From Mesorhizobium sp. PAMC28654 (GTDB lineage Bacteria; Pseudomonadota; Alphaproteobacteria; Rhizobiales; Rhizobiaceae): a DNA stretch of 64,000 bases. The stretch's first letter is position 1; each line of letters begins with the position of its first letter. The stretch covers positions 4,402,001 through 4,466,000 of the forward strand of contig NZ_CP085135.1 of assembly GCF_020616515.1 (NCBI RefSeq). Reading direction: 5' to 3'. The notes under the pieces are model-generated. The model was not told the DNA's origin and ran no database searches. It saw only the letters and a list, made by a program, of their open reading frames with translations. This document shows, in pieces, positions 43,497 through 51,443 of this stretch. The position numbers and the translations under genes were made by a program.

Positions 43497-45662
43497 CTAG
43501 AAAGCCTGCCTCACCCAGTCCTCGTCGAACAGCAGCCGATAGGGCAGTGCGATCGTCACGTTGCTGGGAACCGGGTTCGAATGGGCGACATAGTCGTCAT
43601 AGATCGGCTTCATGCGGCGATAGAAGGCGGGATCGAGCACCATCATGCCGTTCTCCGAGTCGTGGAAGAAGCTGCGGTTGTTGAGATTGACCGACGAAAT
43701 GGTGACCAGCCTTTCATCGATCATCATGATCTTGGAGTGCAGCACGACGTCGGGGGCCTTGAACTCGCGGATGTTGATGCGGTCGCCGTATTTCTCGACG
43801 AACAGCTTGTTCAGCGCGGTGAGGAACCTGCCGCCAATGTCGCCCTTGAGGTCGATGCGCCCGACAATGTCGATCTTGACGCCGCGCGCGAGCGCCCGGT
43901 CAAAAGCCCCGGCGATCTTCGGCGTCAGGTTGAGGTAGGGATTGACGATCTCGATGTGGTGGTGCGCCGCGTCAACCAGTTCGACGAAGTAGTCCTCGAG
44001 CGCATGGCCATCCTCATAGGGCACGGAGATGAAATGGCGCGCGGTTCCAGACGGCCGCTGGCCGCCGGAGGCGACCGGAATGGAGAAGGGGCGTGCGATG
44101 TTGGTGTCGGCATCGCGCAGCCACAGCGTGGAAAGATGTGCGGCCAGGGTTTCGACCGTGGGATGGTCGGCGATCTCGATGTCGAAATCGCTCCAGTTCG
44201 AATAGTAGTTCAGCGAGAAGCCGTCGGTCTTGCCGTATTGCTGCAGGTTCGGGTAGCGCGACAGGTCGACGGGGCTGTGGAACAGGAAGCCGTCATGGAT
44301 GTTGCGGCCACCGATGATGACGCGCGAGCGGCCGGGATCATCAGCCAGCGTCGCCAGCATCTTGACGTGCAAGGTCTTGTGCAGCTGTGAGATCTGCTCG
44401 TCGATCGGCGCGCCGCGATCCGCCCGCCAGCGATATTCCTGCAGCGAAACGTTGGGGAATTCGGCCGCCAGCCGATGCAGCATGTCGTCGTCCTTGTCGC
44501 GCTCCAGGACATCGGTGACCATGATGCGCACCTTGGTGCCGAGGGCGGCGTGGTGGCGGATGAGGCGCTCGATGACGCGGCCGGAAAAATCCGCCTTGAA
44601 CTCCAGCGACGACAGGTAGATCAGCTTGAGTTTCGGGGCGTTGGAGAAATCGAGCGGCAGTTCGGGATCCGCCTTGTCGATGGCGCTGTCGGACAGCGGC
44701 GCGCCCATCAGCGCTTCGACCTTGGCGTTGAAGCCGTCGCGCGACTTGCGCAGCAGGCGCGGTTCGCCTGGCGTCAGCACGCAGGTCTGCGACAGCCAGC
44801 GGCCGGAGTAGAAGGCCCGTTGCAGCGGGTCGAGGCTGGCGGAGTTGGGAACCGGACAGCGTTCGTAGCGGCTGTCCAGTGCCGCGAGCGCCGGGTCGGC
44901 GACCTCTTCGCGCAGGATGGTGAGCGGAGCACCGGCCGGCGCTAGGCTGGAGTGGATGCGCAGATCGCAGCGGTTCAGGACTTGGTCCGGAAAGAGGCTG
45001 AATGACGTGCCTTCGCCGCCCGCTAGGCGGATGCGCAGCATCTTACCCGCCGGAAAGGTCCGCGTGCCGCCGAGCTGACGGATCGCCAGCGCGCCGTCGC
45101 AGGTGCCGCCAATGTCGATGGGATGTGAGCCCGCTTGACGCAGCACGATCTCGACAGAGCGCGCCTGCAGCCCGGAGAAGCTGAATGTCTTGGGCGAGGA
45201 AGGTCGCGCCGAGGCGTCGACATAGAGGGTCTGCCGCGACATCCGCCAGCGCCCATCGAAATGGCCTTCGCCCTTGCCGCCGCCGGCTGGCGGCACATGC
45301 GGGGAAGCGACGGGCTTCGCCAGGCGCTCCAGTGCGCGGTAGGTCGCCTGGAAATCGGCGTTGCGGATGTCGTGGCGGTCATGGCCGAACGGGCCGGTGC
45401 CGTTGGCCCGGTCCATCGCGCCGATCTGGTTGTGGGCGAGAACGGCCAGAAAACGCTTTTCATAATCGCCCTTGCCGGCATCGCCGAAAAACTGGGCGGC
45501 GGCGACGTCCGGCCCGGCCGCGTTTGCCGAGAGCGTGGGGCGTACACAGGTATCCTCACCGGGAAAGACATCGCAGCCATGGCGGAGCGGGCCAGCGCAA
45601 CCGCCAAGCAGCGTCAGCGCCAGCCCGAACAAGGCCGTGGCAAATGGCATGCGCCGGTTCAT
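43497..45662 (-). CDS. phospholipase D-like lipoprotein
   Basis: A 721-residue predicted outer-face lipoprotein: MNRRMPFATALFGLALTLLG then GCAGPL gives a lipobox LGGC. Two PLD half-sites are present: LHKTLHVKMLATLADD (H-x-K, about residues 430-445) with IIGGRNIHDGF after it, and VVLHSKIMMIDERLVTISSV with NLNNRSFFHD near residue 645. Each holds the H-K-D pattern of the PLD superfamily, which cuts phosphodiesters. The N-terminal 300 residues have no known domain. The ATG at 45662 overlaps the stop of the upstream phospholipase A2-like gene by 4 bases. Substrate and location are inferred. Confidence 0.85.
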   Translation of the reverse strand: MNRRMPFATALFGLALTLLGGCAGPLRHGCDVFPGEDTCVRPTLSANAAGPDVAAAQFFGDAGKGDYEKRFLAVLAHNQIGAMDRANGTGPFGHDRHDIRNADFQATYRALERLAKPVASPHVPPAGGGKGEGHFDGRWRMSRQTLYVDASARPSSPKTFSFSGLQARSVEIVLRQAGSHPIDIGGTCDGALAIRQLGGTRTFPAGKMLRIRLAGGEGTSFSLFPDQVLNRCDLRIHSSLAPAGAPLTILREEVADPALAALDSRYERCPVPNSASLDPLQRAFYSGRWLSQTCVLTPGEPRLLRKSRDGFNAKVEALMGAPLSDSAIDKADPELPLDFSNAPKLKLIYLSSLEFKADFSGRVIERLIRHHAALGTKVRIMVTDVLERDKDDDMLHRLAAEFPNVSLQEYRWRADRGAPIDEQISQLHKTLHVKMLATLADDPGRSRVIIGGRNIHDGFLFHSPVDLSRYPNLQQYGKTDGFSLNYYSNWSDFDIEIADHPTVETLAAHLSTLWLRDADTNIARPFSIPVASGGQRPSGTARHFISVPYEDGHALEDYFVELVDAAHHHIEIVNPYLNLTPKIAGAFDRALARGVKIDIVGRIDLKGDIGGRFLTALNKLFVEKYGDRINIREFKAPDVVLHSKIMMIDERLVTISSVNLNNRSFFHDSENGMMVLDPAFYRRMKPIYDDYVAHSNPVPSNVTIALPYRLLFDEDWVRQAF

Positions 45663-46102
45663 CCGGTGGTCCCGGTGTTCAGCGTCTTCAACAGCGCGGG
45701 ATCGCGTGGCGGCATGAAGCCCTGCGGAAAGACCCTGCAGACGGGAAGCGCGAAGGTGACAAGCAACAGTTCTGCTTCGCTGCGCATTTTTCTCGGTGCC
45801 GTCTTGTCGTCGCGGATCGCTGTTGCCGAGGCGACCAGCGCGCCATCGCAATTGCAATGATTGTGCTGCGCGATGTAGCAGGCATCATGGGTTTGGCAAG
45901 CTCTGTCGAGCCGGTCGACCGGCGGCGCCGACAAATCGCCCGTGCGGGTGCCAGGACCGCAATAATTGTCGAAAACGAAGGGCGAAGGGCGCGCCATGGC
46001 ATAGCGGATCGGTTTGGGCAGGTTTGCCTCGGGGACCTCCGTCCAGGGATTGGCGCAGGCCGACACGAAAAGCAGCGGCAGGACGGCACGAACGACTCGC
46101 AT
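45659..46102 (-). CDS. phospholipase A2-like lipoprotein
   Basis: A 147-residue exported protein. MRVVRAVLPLLFVSACANPW is a lipoprotein signal (lipobox VSAC). The mature part has FDNYCGPGTRTGDLSAPPVD, resembling the calcium loop, and DRACQTHDACYIAQHNHCNC, the secreted PLA2 helix with the C-x-T-H-D-x-C-Y signature and the catalytic His-Asp. A Cys-rich DGALVAS region follows. Prokaryotic PLA2 proteins of this size are known, mainly from actinobacteria and some Proteobacteria. The start at 46102 is set by the signal; the frame is open to 46189. It is translationally coupled to the PLD-like gene. Confidence 0.8.
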   Translation of the reverse strand: MRVVRAVLPLLFVSACANPWTEVPEANLPKPIRYAMARPSPFVFDNYCGPGTRTGDLSAPPVDRLDRACQTHDACYIAQHNHCNCDGALVASATAIRDDKTAPRKMRSEAELLLVTFALPVCRVFPQGFMPPRDPALLKTLNTGTTG

Positions 46103-46225
46103 TTCTATCCGTGCCAGCTTTCCGAATAAGGTCCCACCCGAAGCCGCCATCCTATCGTGTGATCGGCAAGATTGCGCGCCTGCTACCACACTCCCCGACT
46201 TTGTGGCGAGTAGAAGGCGATTGCC

Positions 46226-47107
46226 TCATGCGAACAGCCCCCGTTCCCGCTCCACCGCCTTGGTGATGAAACCGGCGACGATCTGGACGCGCCGCAATGG
46301 CCTGACCGATTCATGATAGACCAGCCAGTAGGCGCGGCGGATGGGCGCGACGATGTTGACGGGCACCAGTTCGGGCATCGAACGGGCGATGAATGTATGG
46401 AGGATGCCGATACCCGCGCCGGCGCGCACGGCTTCCGCCTGGCCGAGCGCGGAGGAGATGGCAAAGGCGGTGCGCCAGTCGGCGCTGAACTCGGCCGCAT
46501 AGTCGAGCGAGGGGCTGACGATGAGATCAGGAACGTAGCCGATGAGCGTATGCCGGGAGAGGTCGGCCGCCGTTTCGGGCAGGCCATTGGCCTCGACATA
46601 GGCGCGCGATGCGAACAGGCCGAGCGTGTAGTCGACCAGCTTTCCCGCCACCAGCCGGCCCTCGGTCGGGCGCTCGACGGTGATGGCGATGTCGGCCTCG
46701 CGCCTTGACAGGGAGAAGGAGCGCGGCACCGGCACCAGCTGAATGGTCAGTTCGCGGTGCAGGGCGGTGAGTTCGCCCAGACGCTTGGCCAGGAAGGCGA
46801 CGCCAAAACCATCGGGCGCGCCGATGCGCACGGTGCCGGACACGTCATCGCCTTCGCCAGCCACGGTAGAGCGCGCCGCGATCATGTCGGCTTCCATGCG
46901 CTCGGCAATGTCGAGGAACCGCTCGCCCGCCGGCGTCAGTTCACTGCCGGTGGTAAGTCGGCGAAAGAGTTTCGTGCGCAGCGCATCCTCAAGTGAGGCG
47001 ATGCGGCGCGAGACGGTGGCGTGGTTAAGCTCAAGCCGCTTGGCCGCGCCCAGGATCTGGCCGGCCCGCGCCACCGCCAGAAAGATGCGGACGTCATCCC
47101 AGTTCAT
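46226..47107 (-). CDS. LysR family transcriptional regulator
   Basis: A 293-residue regulator. The winged helix-turn-helix is at residues 1-60 (MNWDDVRIFLAVARAGQILG, then AAKRLELNHATVSRRIASLE). The effector domain follows from about 90 (GTVRIGAPDGFGVAFLAKRL ... RREADIAITVERP). The start ATG 47107 fits the family start; the frame is open to 47386 but runs through a palindromic repeat. It is divergent from mmsA with 379 bases between, so it is the likely regulator of valine/propionate-type catabolism. Effector unknown. Confidence 0.92.
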   Translation of the reverse strand: MNWDDVRIFLAVARAGQILGAAKRLELNHATVSRRIASLEDALRTKLFRRLTTGSELTPAGERFLDIAERMEADMIAARSTVAGEGDDVSGTVRIGAPDGFGVAFLAKRLGELTALHRELTIQLVPVPRSFSLSRREADIAITVERPTEGRLVAGKLVDYTLGLFASRAYVEANGLPETAADLSRHTLIGYVPDLIVSPSLDYAAEFSADWRTAFAISSALGQAEAVRAGAGIGILHTFIARSMPELVPVNIVAPIRRAYWLVYHESVRPLRRVQIVAGFITKAVERERGLFA

Positions 47108-47148
47108 GGGGATGGTCCGGATGATAGTCTTCGATGTTGCGTTCTGTG

Positions 47149-47310
47149 GCGCCCCCCTCTGTCCTGCCGGACATCTCCCCCTCGAGGGGGGGAGATTGTG
47201 CCGTGACTCCTGCTTTCGCCTATCGTCGAGACCGGTGGGGGAGAGCCGTCGATGCAACTGCCGATCTCCCCCCCAGAGGGGGAGATGTCCGGCAGGACAG
47301 AGGGGGGCGC
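47149..47310. repeat. RIME-like palindromic repeat, copy 3
   Basis: A perfect 35-bp inverted repeat, 47149-47183 and 47276-47310, beginning GCGCCCCCCTCTGTCCTGCC and ending in CTCCCCCTC. It encloses 92 bases and belongs to the same type as the copy at 29579. It fills about 40% of the shared LysR/mmsA upstream region, so at least part of the control region for both genes is repeat DNA. Confidence 0.9.
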
Positions 47311-47486
47311 GAAGGAACTCAACCTGTTGTCCTTGAGTGGCATAGGGGACATCTATCATTTGCGAGAATTGATGCTCCTCCGTCAACCGCTATCTATTCT
47401 CCGCACAACGGTTGCGTTCTGGCTCGCGTTGCCATCGACCTTTCAAAGGCGGAGAATGCAACATCACAAACCCAGGGAGAGAAATC

Positions 47487-48983
47487 ATGATCGAATACGG
47501 TCATTTCATTGGCGGCAAGCGTGTCGCCGGCACCAGCGGCCGCAAGCAGGACGTCATGCAGCCGATGGACGGCACAGTCCGTGGCACGGTGGCGCTGGCT
47601 TCGCCAGCGGAACTGCGCGCGGCTGTCGAGAACGCCAGGGAAGCGCAGCCAAAGTGGGCGGCGACCAACCCGCAGCGGCGCGTGCGCGTGCTGATGAAGT
47701 TCCTCGAACTGGTGGCCAAGGAATATGACGCGCTGGCCGAAATCCTGGCGCGCGAGCACGGCAAGACCATTGCCGATGCCAAGGGCGACATCCAGCGCGG
47801 CCTCGAAGTGGTCGAAGTCTGCATCGGCGCGCCGCACATGATGAAGGGCGAATTCACCGATGGCGCCGGTCCCGGCATCGATGTCTATTCCATGCGCCAG
47901 CCGCTCGGCGTCGTTGCCGGTATCACGCCGTTCAATTTCCCGGCCATGATCCCGCTGTGGAAGATCGCGCCTGCCATCGCCTGCGGCAACGCCTTCATCC
48001 TCAAGCCGTCGGAGCGTGACCCCGGCGTGCCGATGCGCATCGCGGAACTGTTCATCGAGGCCGGCCTGCCGGCAGGCATCCTCAATGTCGTCAACGGCGA
48101 CAAGGACGTGGTCGACGCGATCCTGGACGATCCGGACATCAAGGCCATCGGCTTCGTCGGCTCGACGCCGATCGCCCATTACATCTATTCGCGCGGCACC
48201 GCCGCCGGCAAGCGCGTGCAGTGCTTTGGCGGCGCCAAGAACCACATGATCATCATGCCCGACGCCGACATGGACCAGACCGTCGACGCGCTGATCGGCG
48301 CTGGCTACGGCTCGGCCGGCGAACGCTGCATGGCGATCTCGGTGGCTGTTCCCGTCGGCAACGACACTGCCAACCGGCTGATGGAAAAGCTGATCCCGCG
48401 TGTCGAAAGCCTGAAGGTCGGTCCGTCGACGGATTCGTCGGCCGATTTCGGGCCTGTCGTGACGGCGCAGGCGCTGGAGCGTATCAAGGGTTATGTCGAC
48501 ACCGGCGTCAAGGAAGGCGCCAAGCTGGTCGTCGACGGTCGCGGCTTCTCCATGCAGGGCTATGAAGACGGCTACTACATGGGCGGATGCCTGTTCGACA
48601 ATGTGACCGCCGACATGCGCATCTACAAGGAAGAGATCTTTGGGCCGGTGCTCTCCGTGGTGCGCGCGCCAAACTATGAAGCCGCGATCAAGCTCGCCAA
48701 CGATCACGAGATGGGCAATGGCGTCGCCATCTTCACCCGCGACGGCGATGCCGCGCGTGACTTCGCTTCGCGCGTCCAGGTCGGCATGGTCGGCATCAAT
48801 GTGCCGATCCCGGTTCCGATCGCTTACTACACCTTCGGCGGCTGGAAGGCCTCGTCCTTCGGCGATCTCAACCAGCATGGCCCGGATGCGTTCCGCTTCT
48901 ACACCAAGACCAAGACGGTGACCTCGCGCTGGCCGTCCGGCGTGAAGGATGGCGCGGAATTTGTCATCCCGACGATGAACTGA
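47487..48983 (+). CDS. mmsA: CoA-acylating methylmalonate-semialdehyde dehydrogenase
   Basis: A 498-residue aldehyde dehydrogenase of valine and myo-inositol catabolism, which makes propionyl-CoA or acetyl-CoA. It begins MIEYGHFIGGKRVAGTSGRK. PLGVVAGITPFNFPAMIPLW, GGAKNHMIIMPDADMDQTVD and GAGYGSAGERCMAIS with the catalytic Cys are family hallmarks, together with the conserved C-terminal PIPVPIAYYTFGGWKASSFG. ATG 47487 has AGGGAGA upstream. It is divergent from LysR and followed by a strong terminator at 49005-49031, so it is a single-gene transcript. Confidence 0.96.
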   Translation: MIEYGHFIGGKRVAGTSGRKQDVMQPMDGTVRGTVALASPAELRAAVENAREAQPKWAATNPQRRVRVLMKFLELVAKEYDALAEILAREHGKTIADAKGDIQRGLEVVEVCIGAPHMMKGEFTDGAGPGIDVYSMRQPLGVVAGITPFNFPAMIPLWKIAPAIACGNAFILKPSERDPGVPMRIAELFIEAGLPAGILNVVNGDKDVVDAILDDPDIKAIGFVGSTPIAHYIYSRGTAAGKRVQCFGGAKNHMIIMPDADMDQTVDALIGAGYGSAGERCMAISVAVPVGNDTANRLMEKLIPRVESLKVGPSTDSSADFGPVVTAQALERIKGYVDTGVKEGAKLVVDGRGFSMQGYEDGYYMGGCLFDNVTADMRIYKEEIFGPVLSVVRAPNYEAAIKLANDHEMGNGVAIFTRDGDAARDFASRVQVGMVGINVPIPVPIAYYTFGGWKASSFGDLNQHGPDAFRFYTKTKTVTSRWPSGVKDGAEFVIPTMN

Positions 48984-49004
48984 GTTCCTGCCGACATTCG
49001 GAAA

Positions 49005-49031
49005 CGGGCGCCCTTTTGGCGCCCGTTTTTG
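49005..49031 (+). terminator. rho-independent terminator after mmsA
   Basis: ACGGGCGCC (49005-49013) pairs perfectly with 49019-49027 around a CTTTT loop, with a T-run to 49031. Confidence 0.92.
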
Positions 49032-49262
49032 CATTTGGGCTACCGAAAAGCCAAGGCCGGCGAAGCCTGAACGAGCGCTTGTTTTCAGGTCGAGACCTCA
49101 CCATATCGAATCCAGGAGTGCGAGAACGCGCTCCCTGACGACAGACCGGAAACCAGAAGGAGTGACGTGATGAAGACGTCGAACCCGGCCTGGAGCGTTC
49201 CGGCACATTAAGGCCATCGATGCGCCTCCCTTGCCGGAATGCAAAGGCAAAGGAGGTGCCAA

Positions 49263-49580
49263 ATGGCACGCATATTTTCATTTCGATGGATCAGGATAGC
49301 CGCGATTGGCGCTGTCATGGCGCTGGCGGCCTCACCCGTGCAGGCGCAACTCGTCTGCGGCGCTCACAGCGATCTTGTCGCGGGGCTGGCGCGGACCTTT
49401 CAAGAAAAGCAGGTCGGTTACGGAGTGGTCGGGCAAAAAGCCGTCATAGAAATCTATGTTTCGGCGAGCGGCACGTGGACCATGCTGATAACCGGCGTGA
49501 AGGACCAGAGCTGCATTCTTGCGACCGGTGACGGATGGGAAAATACCCTGGCCGTCGCCGCGGCTGCGCACGGGCTCTGA
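49263..49580 (+). CDS. small exported hypothetical protein
   Basis: A 105-residue protein with a Sec signal: MARIFSFRWIRIAAIGAVMA, then LAASPVQAQ, cleavage after VQA. The mature part LVCGAHSDLVAGLARTFQEK and the two Cys (VCGAH and SCILATGD) suggest one disulfide, with ASGTWTMLITGVKDQ between. AAGGAGG lies 6 bases before ATG 49263, a strong start. No domain is recognised. It is convergent with the GntR gene and is likely periplasmic with unknown role. Confidence 0.7.
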   Translation: MARIFSFRWIRIAAIGAVMALAASPVQAQLVCGAHSDLVAGLARTFQEKQVGYGVVGQKAVIEIYVSASGTWTMLITGVKDQSCILATGDGWENTLAVAAAAHGL

Positions 49581-49589
49581 TCTGTCCGA

Positions 49590-50240
49590 CTAGCGCGTGG
49601 CAGCCACTTCGGCGTGGCCGCGCAGCAGCGCCATCAGTCGCTTGGCATCCTTAGCCGCTGCCTCTTCATCACCGTCGAGGATCGAGCGGATCAGCGCGAC
49701 ATGGTGCTCGGCCGATTCGGCGAGGCCGGTATCGGCCTTGTAGCGGAACCAAAAACGCCGGCTATGAGTCTGCAGCGGGGCGGCCAGCCGCGCCGCGAAG
49801 GGGTTGTCGGCGGCCAGTGCCAAGGCGTCATCGAGCGCCTTGTCGGCGTGAATGAAGGCAAGCACATTGCCAGAAATGACCGCCTTCTGCATGGCAAGCG
49901 CGGCCTCATGAAACAGGTCGGCGGCCTCTCGGGTGACGAAGCGCGCGGCCGAACGGGCCAGCACCACCTCGACGCCGCGGCGTGCGTCAAGCACGCGCAA
50001 CCAGTCGCCGGGGTGGAGCGGAGCGATCGCGATGCCGGCGCGCGGGCGCACGTCGAGCAGCCCTTCCCAGGCCAGCCGCTGGATAGCTTCGCGCACGGGG
50101 GTGCGGCCCAGCGCCAGCTTTTCGATGAGGGCGCCCTCGGTGACAAAGCTCGCCGGCGCCAATTCCAATGTGACGATCATATGCTCGAGCACACGGTAGG
50201 CCCTGGTAGCCGCCGGCTCGGATGTCATTCCTGGTTCCAT
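49590..50240 (-). CDS. GntR family (FCD subfamily) regulator of the hydroxyproline cluster
   Basis: A 216-residue regulator with an N-terminal winged helix (about residues 7-70: ATRAYRVLEHMIVTLELAPA, then LIEKLALGRTPVREAIQRLA) and a C-terminal FCD ligand domain. It resembles HypR-type regulators of hydroxyproline genes in rhizobia by context. The start ATG 50240 (MEPGMTSEP) is chosen; ATG 50228 is an alternative, with its AGGA too close. It is divergent from the DapA-like gene, and GATATATC palindromes lie between, probably its own operators. Confidence 0.88.
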   Translation of the reverse strand: MEPGMTSEPAATRAYRVLEHMIVTLELAPASFVTEGALIEKLALGRTPVREAIQRLAWEGLLDVRPRAGIAIAPLHPGDWLRVLDARRGVEVVLARSAARFVTREAADLFHEAALAMQKAVISGNVLAFIHADKALDDALALAADNPFAARLAAPLQTHSRRFWFRYKADTGLAESAEHHVALIRSILDGDEEAAAKDAKRLMALLRGHAEVAATR

Positions 50241-50260
50241 GGATATCAAAGGCGCTCTCC

Positions 50261-50337
50261 TGATATATCTAGAATATATCATAAGAGATTCCGCATTGAC
50301 AGCGGGTTTCTTAACAGATATACGGCTGATATATCAG
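50261..50337 (+). promoter_or_regulatory. promoter and GntR operators before the hydroxyproline genes
   Basis: A near-consensus sigma70 promoter: TTGACA (50296-50301), 17 bases, TATACG (50319-50324). Palindromes: TGATATATCT (50261-50270) with ATATATCA just after it (50274-50281), and CTGATATATCAG (50326-50337), which overlaps the expected +1. A GntR repressor bound at the second would block transcription. Binding is inferred from position and symmetry. Confidence 0.7.
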
Positions 50338-50351
50338 ATGGAGCAATGACC

Positions 50352-51245
50352 ATGTGGACTGGAGTTTTCCCCGCCGTCACGACCAAATTCACCGAGGATG
50401 ACCGTCTCGACCATGCCGAGATGGAGCGCTGCTACGCGCTGCAGATGGAGGCCGGCTGCGGCGGCATCATCGTCTGTGGCTCGCTCGGCGAAGGGCCGAT
50501 GCTGTCGGCCGACGAGAAGATCGAGGTGTTGAAGACCGCGCAGAAAATCGCCGGCAAGAAGCCGGTCCTGCTGACGGTGAACGAAGCCGGCACCCGTGAG
50601 GCGGCAGCGATCGCGCGCCGCGCCGCCAAGGAAGGCGCCAACGGCCTGATGGTCGTGCCGAGCCCGATCTACCACACCAATGCGGAAGAGACGGTCGCGG
50701 CACTTCGCGCTGTCGCTGAAGCCGGCGACCTGCCGGTGATGATCTATTCCAACCGGCTTGCCTACCGCGTCGACGTGACGGTCGACCAGATGGAGGAACT
50801 GGCGTCGGACAAGCGCTTCGTCGCCATCAAGGAATCGTCAGACGACATCCGCCGCTCGACCGAGATCATCAACCGCCTGGGCAGCCGTTACGACCTGTTC
50901 ACCGGCGTCGACAATCTCGCCTTCGAGGCGCTGTCGGTTGGCGCCATCGGCTGGGTGGCCGGCCTGGTCACCGCCTTCCCGCGCGAGACGGTCGCCATCT
51001 ACCAGCTGATGAAGCAGGGCCGCCGCGAGGAGGCGCTCGCCATCTACCGCTGGTTCCGGCCGTTGCTCGATCTCGACGTGTCGACATATCTGGTGCAGAA
51101 CATCAAGCTCGCGGAAGTCTTTGCAATCAACACCAATGACCGGGTCCGCATGCCGCGCCAGCCGCTTTCGGGCGAGCGTCGCAAGGCAGCCGAAAAGATC
51201 ATCAAGGATGCTCTGGCGGTGCGGCCGACACTGCCGACATTCTGA
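50352..51245 (+). CDS. DapA-family deaminase, probable 1-pyrroline-4-hydroxy-2-carboxylate deaminase
   Basis: A 297-residue class I aldolase-type enzyme. The Schiff-base Lys is in FVAIKESSDD (Lys160) and the catalytic Tyr in VMIYSNRLAY (Tyr132); VCGSLGEGPML is the conserved N-terminal block. With the neighbouring dehydrogenase and epimerase the likely reaction is deamination of pyrroline-hydroxycarboxylate to alpha-ketoglutarate semialdehyde, as in rhizobial hydroxyproline pathways. ATG 50352 is chosen for its spacing to GGAG; ATG 50346 is the alternative. It is under the 50296 promoter and GntR control. Confidence 0.88.
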   Translation: MWTGVFPAVTTKFTEDDRLDHAEMERCYALQMEAGCGGIIVCGSLGEGPMLSADEKIEVLKTAQKIAGKKPVLLTVNEAGTREAAAIARRAAKEGANGLMVVPSPIYHTNAEETVAALRAVAEAGDLPVMIYSNRLAYRVDVTVDQMEELASDKRFVAIKESSDDIRRSTEIINRLGSRYDLFTGVDNLAFEALSVGAIGWVAGLVTAFPRETVAIYQLMKQGRREEALAIYRWFRPLLDLDVSTYLVQNIKLAEVFAINTNDRVRMPRQPLSGERRKAAEKIIKDALAVRPTLPTF

Positions 51246-51249
51246 GGCT

Positions 51250-51443
51250 TTCTTCTCCCCGTTCACGGGGGTGAGACGTGGTCCGCGTAGCGGACGGTGA
51301 AAGCCCGGAGCGACAGCGAAGGGCCATAGTGGCAGCCAGATGAGGGGCAGCGCCCACGTGCCAGGGAATTCCAGGTCGACAGAAGCGGGGCGCAGCCCCT
51401 CATCCGCCCTTCGGGGCCATTCTCCCCGTGAACGGGGAGAAGG
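51250..51443. repeat. RIME-like palindromic repeat, copy 4, merging into a gene 5' end
   Basis: The left end has CTTCTCCCCGTTCACGGGG near 51252 and the right end a perfect hairpin, TTCTCCCCG (51420-51428) with CGGGGAGAA (51433-51441). The type matches copy 1. It lies between the DapA-like gene and the FAD dehydrogenase, and the frame of the latter reads into it. Confidence 0.75.
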
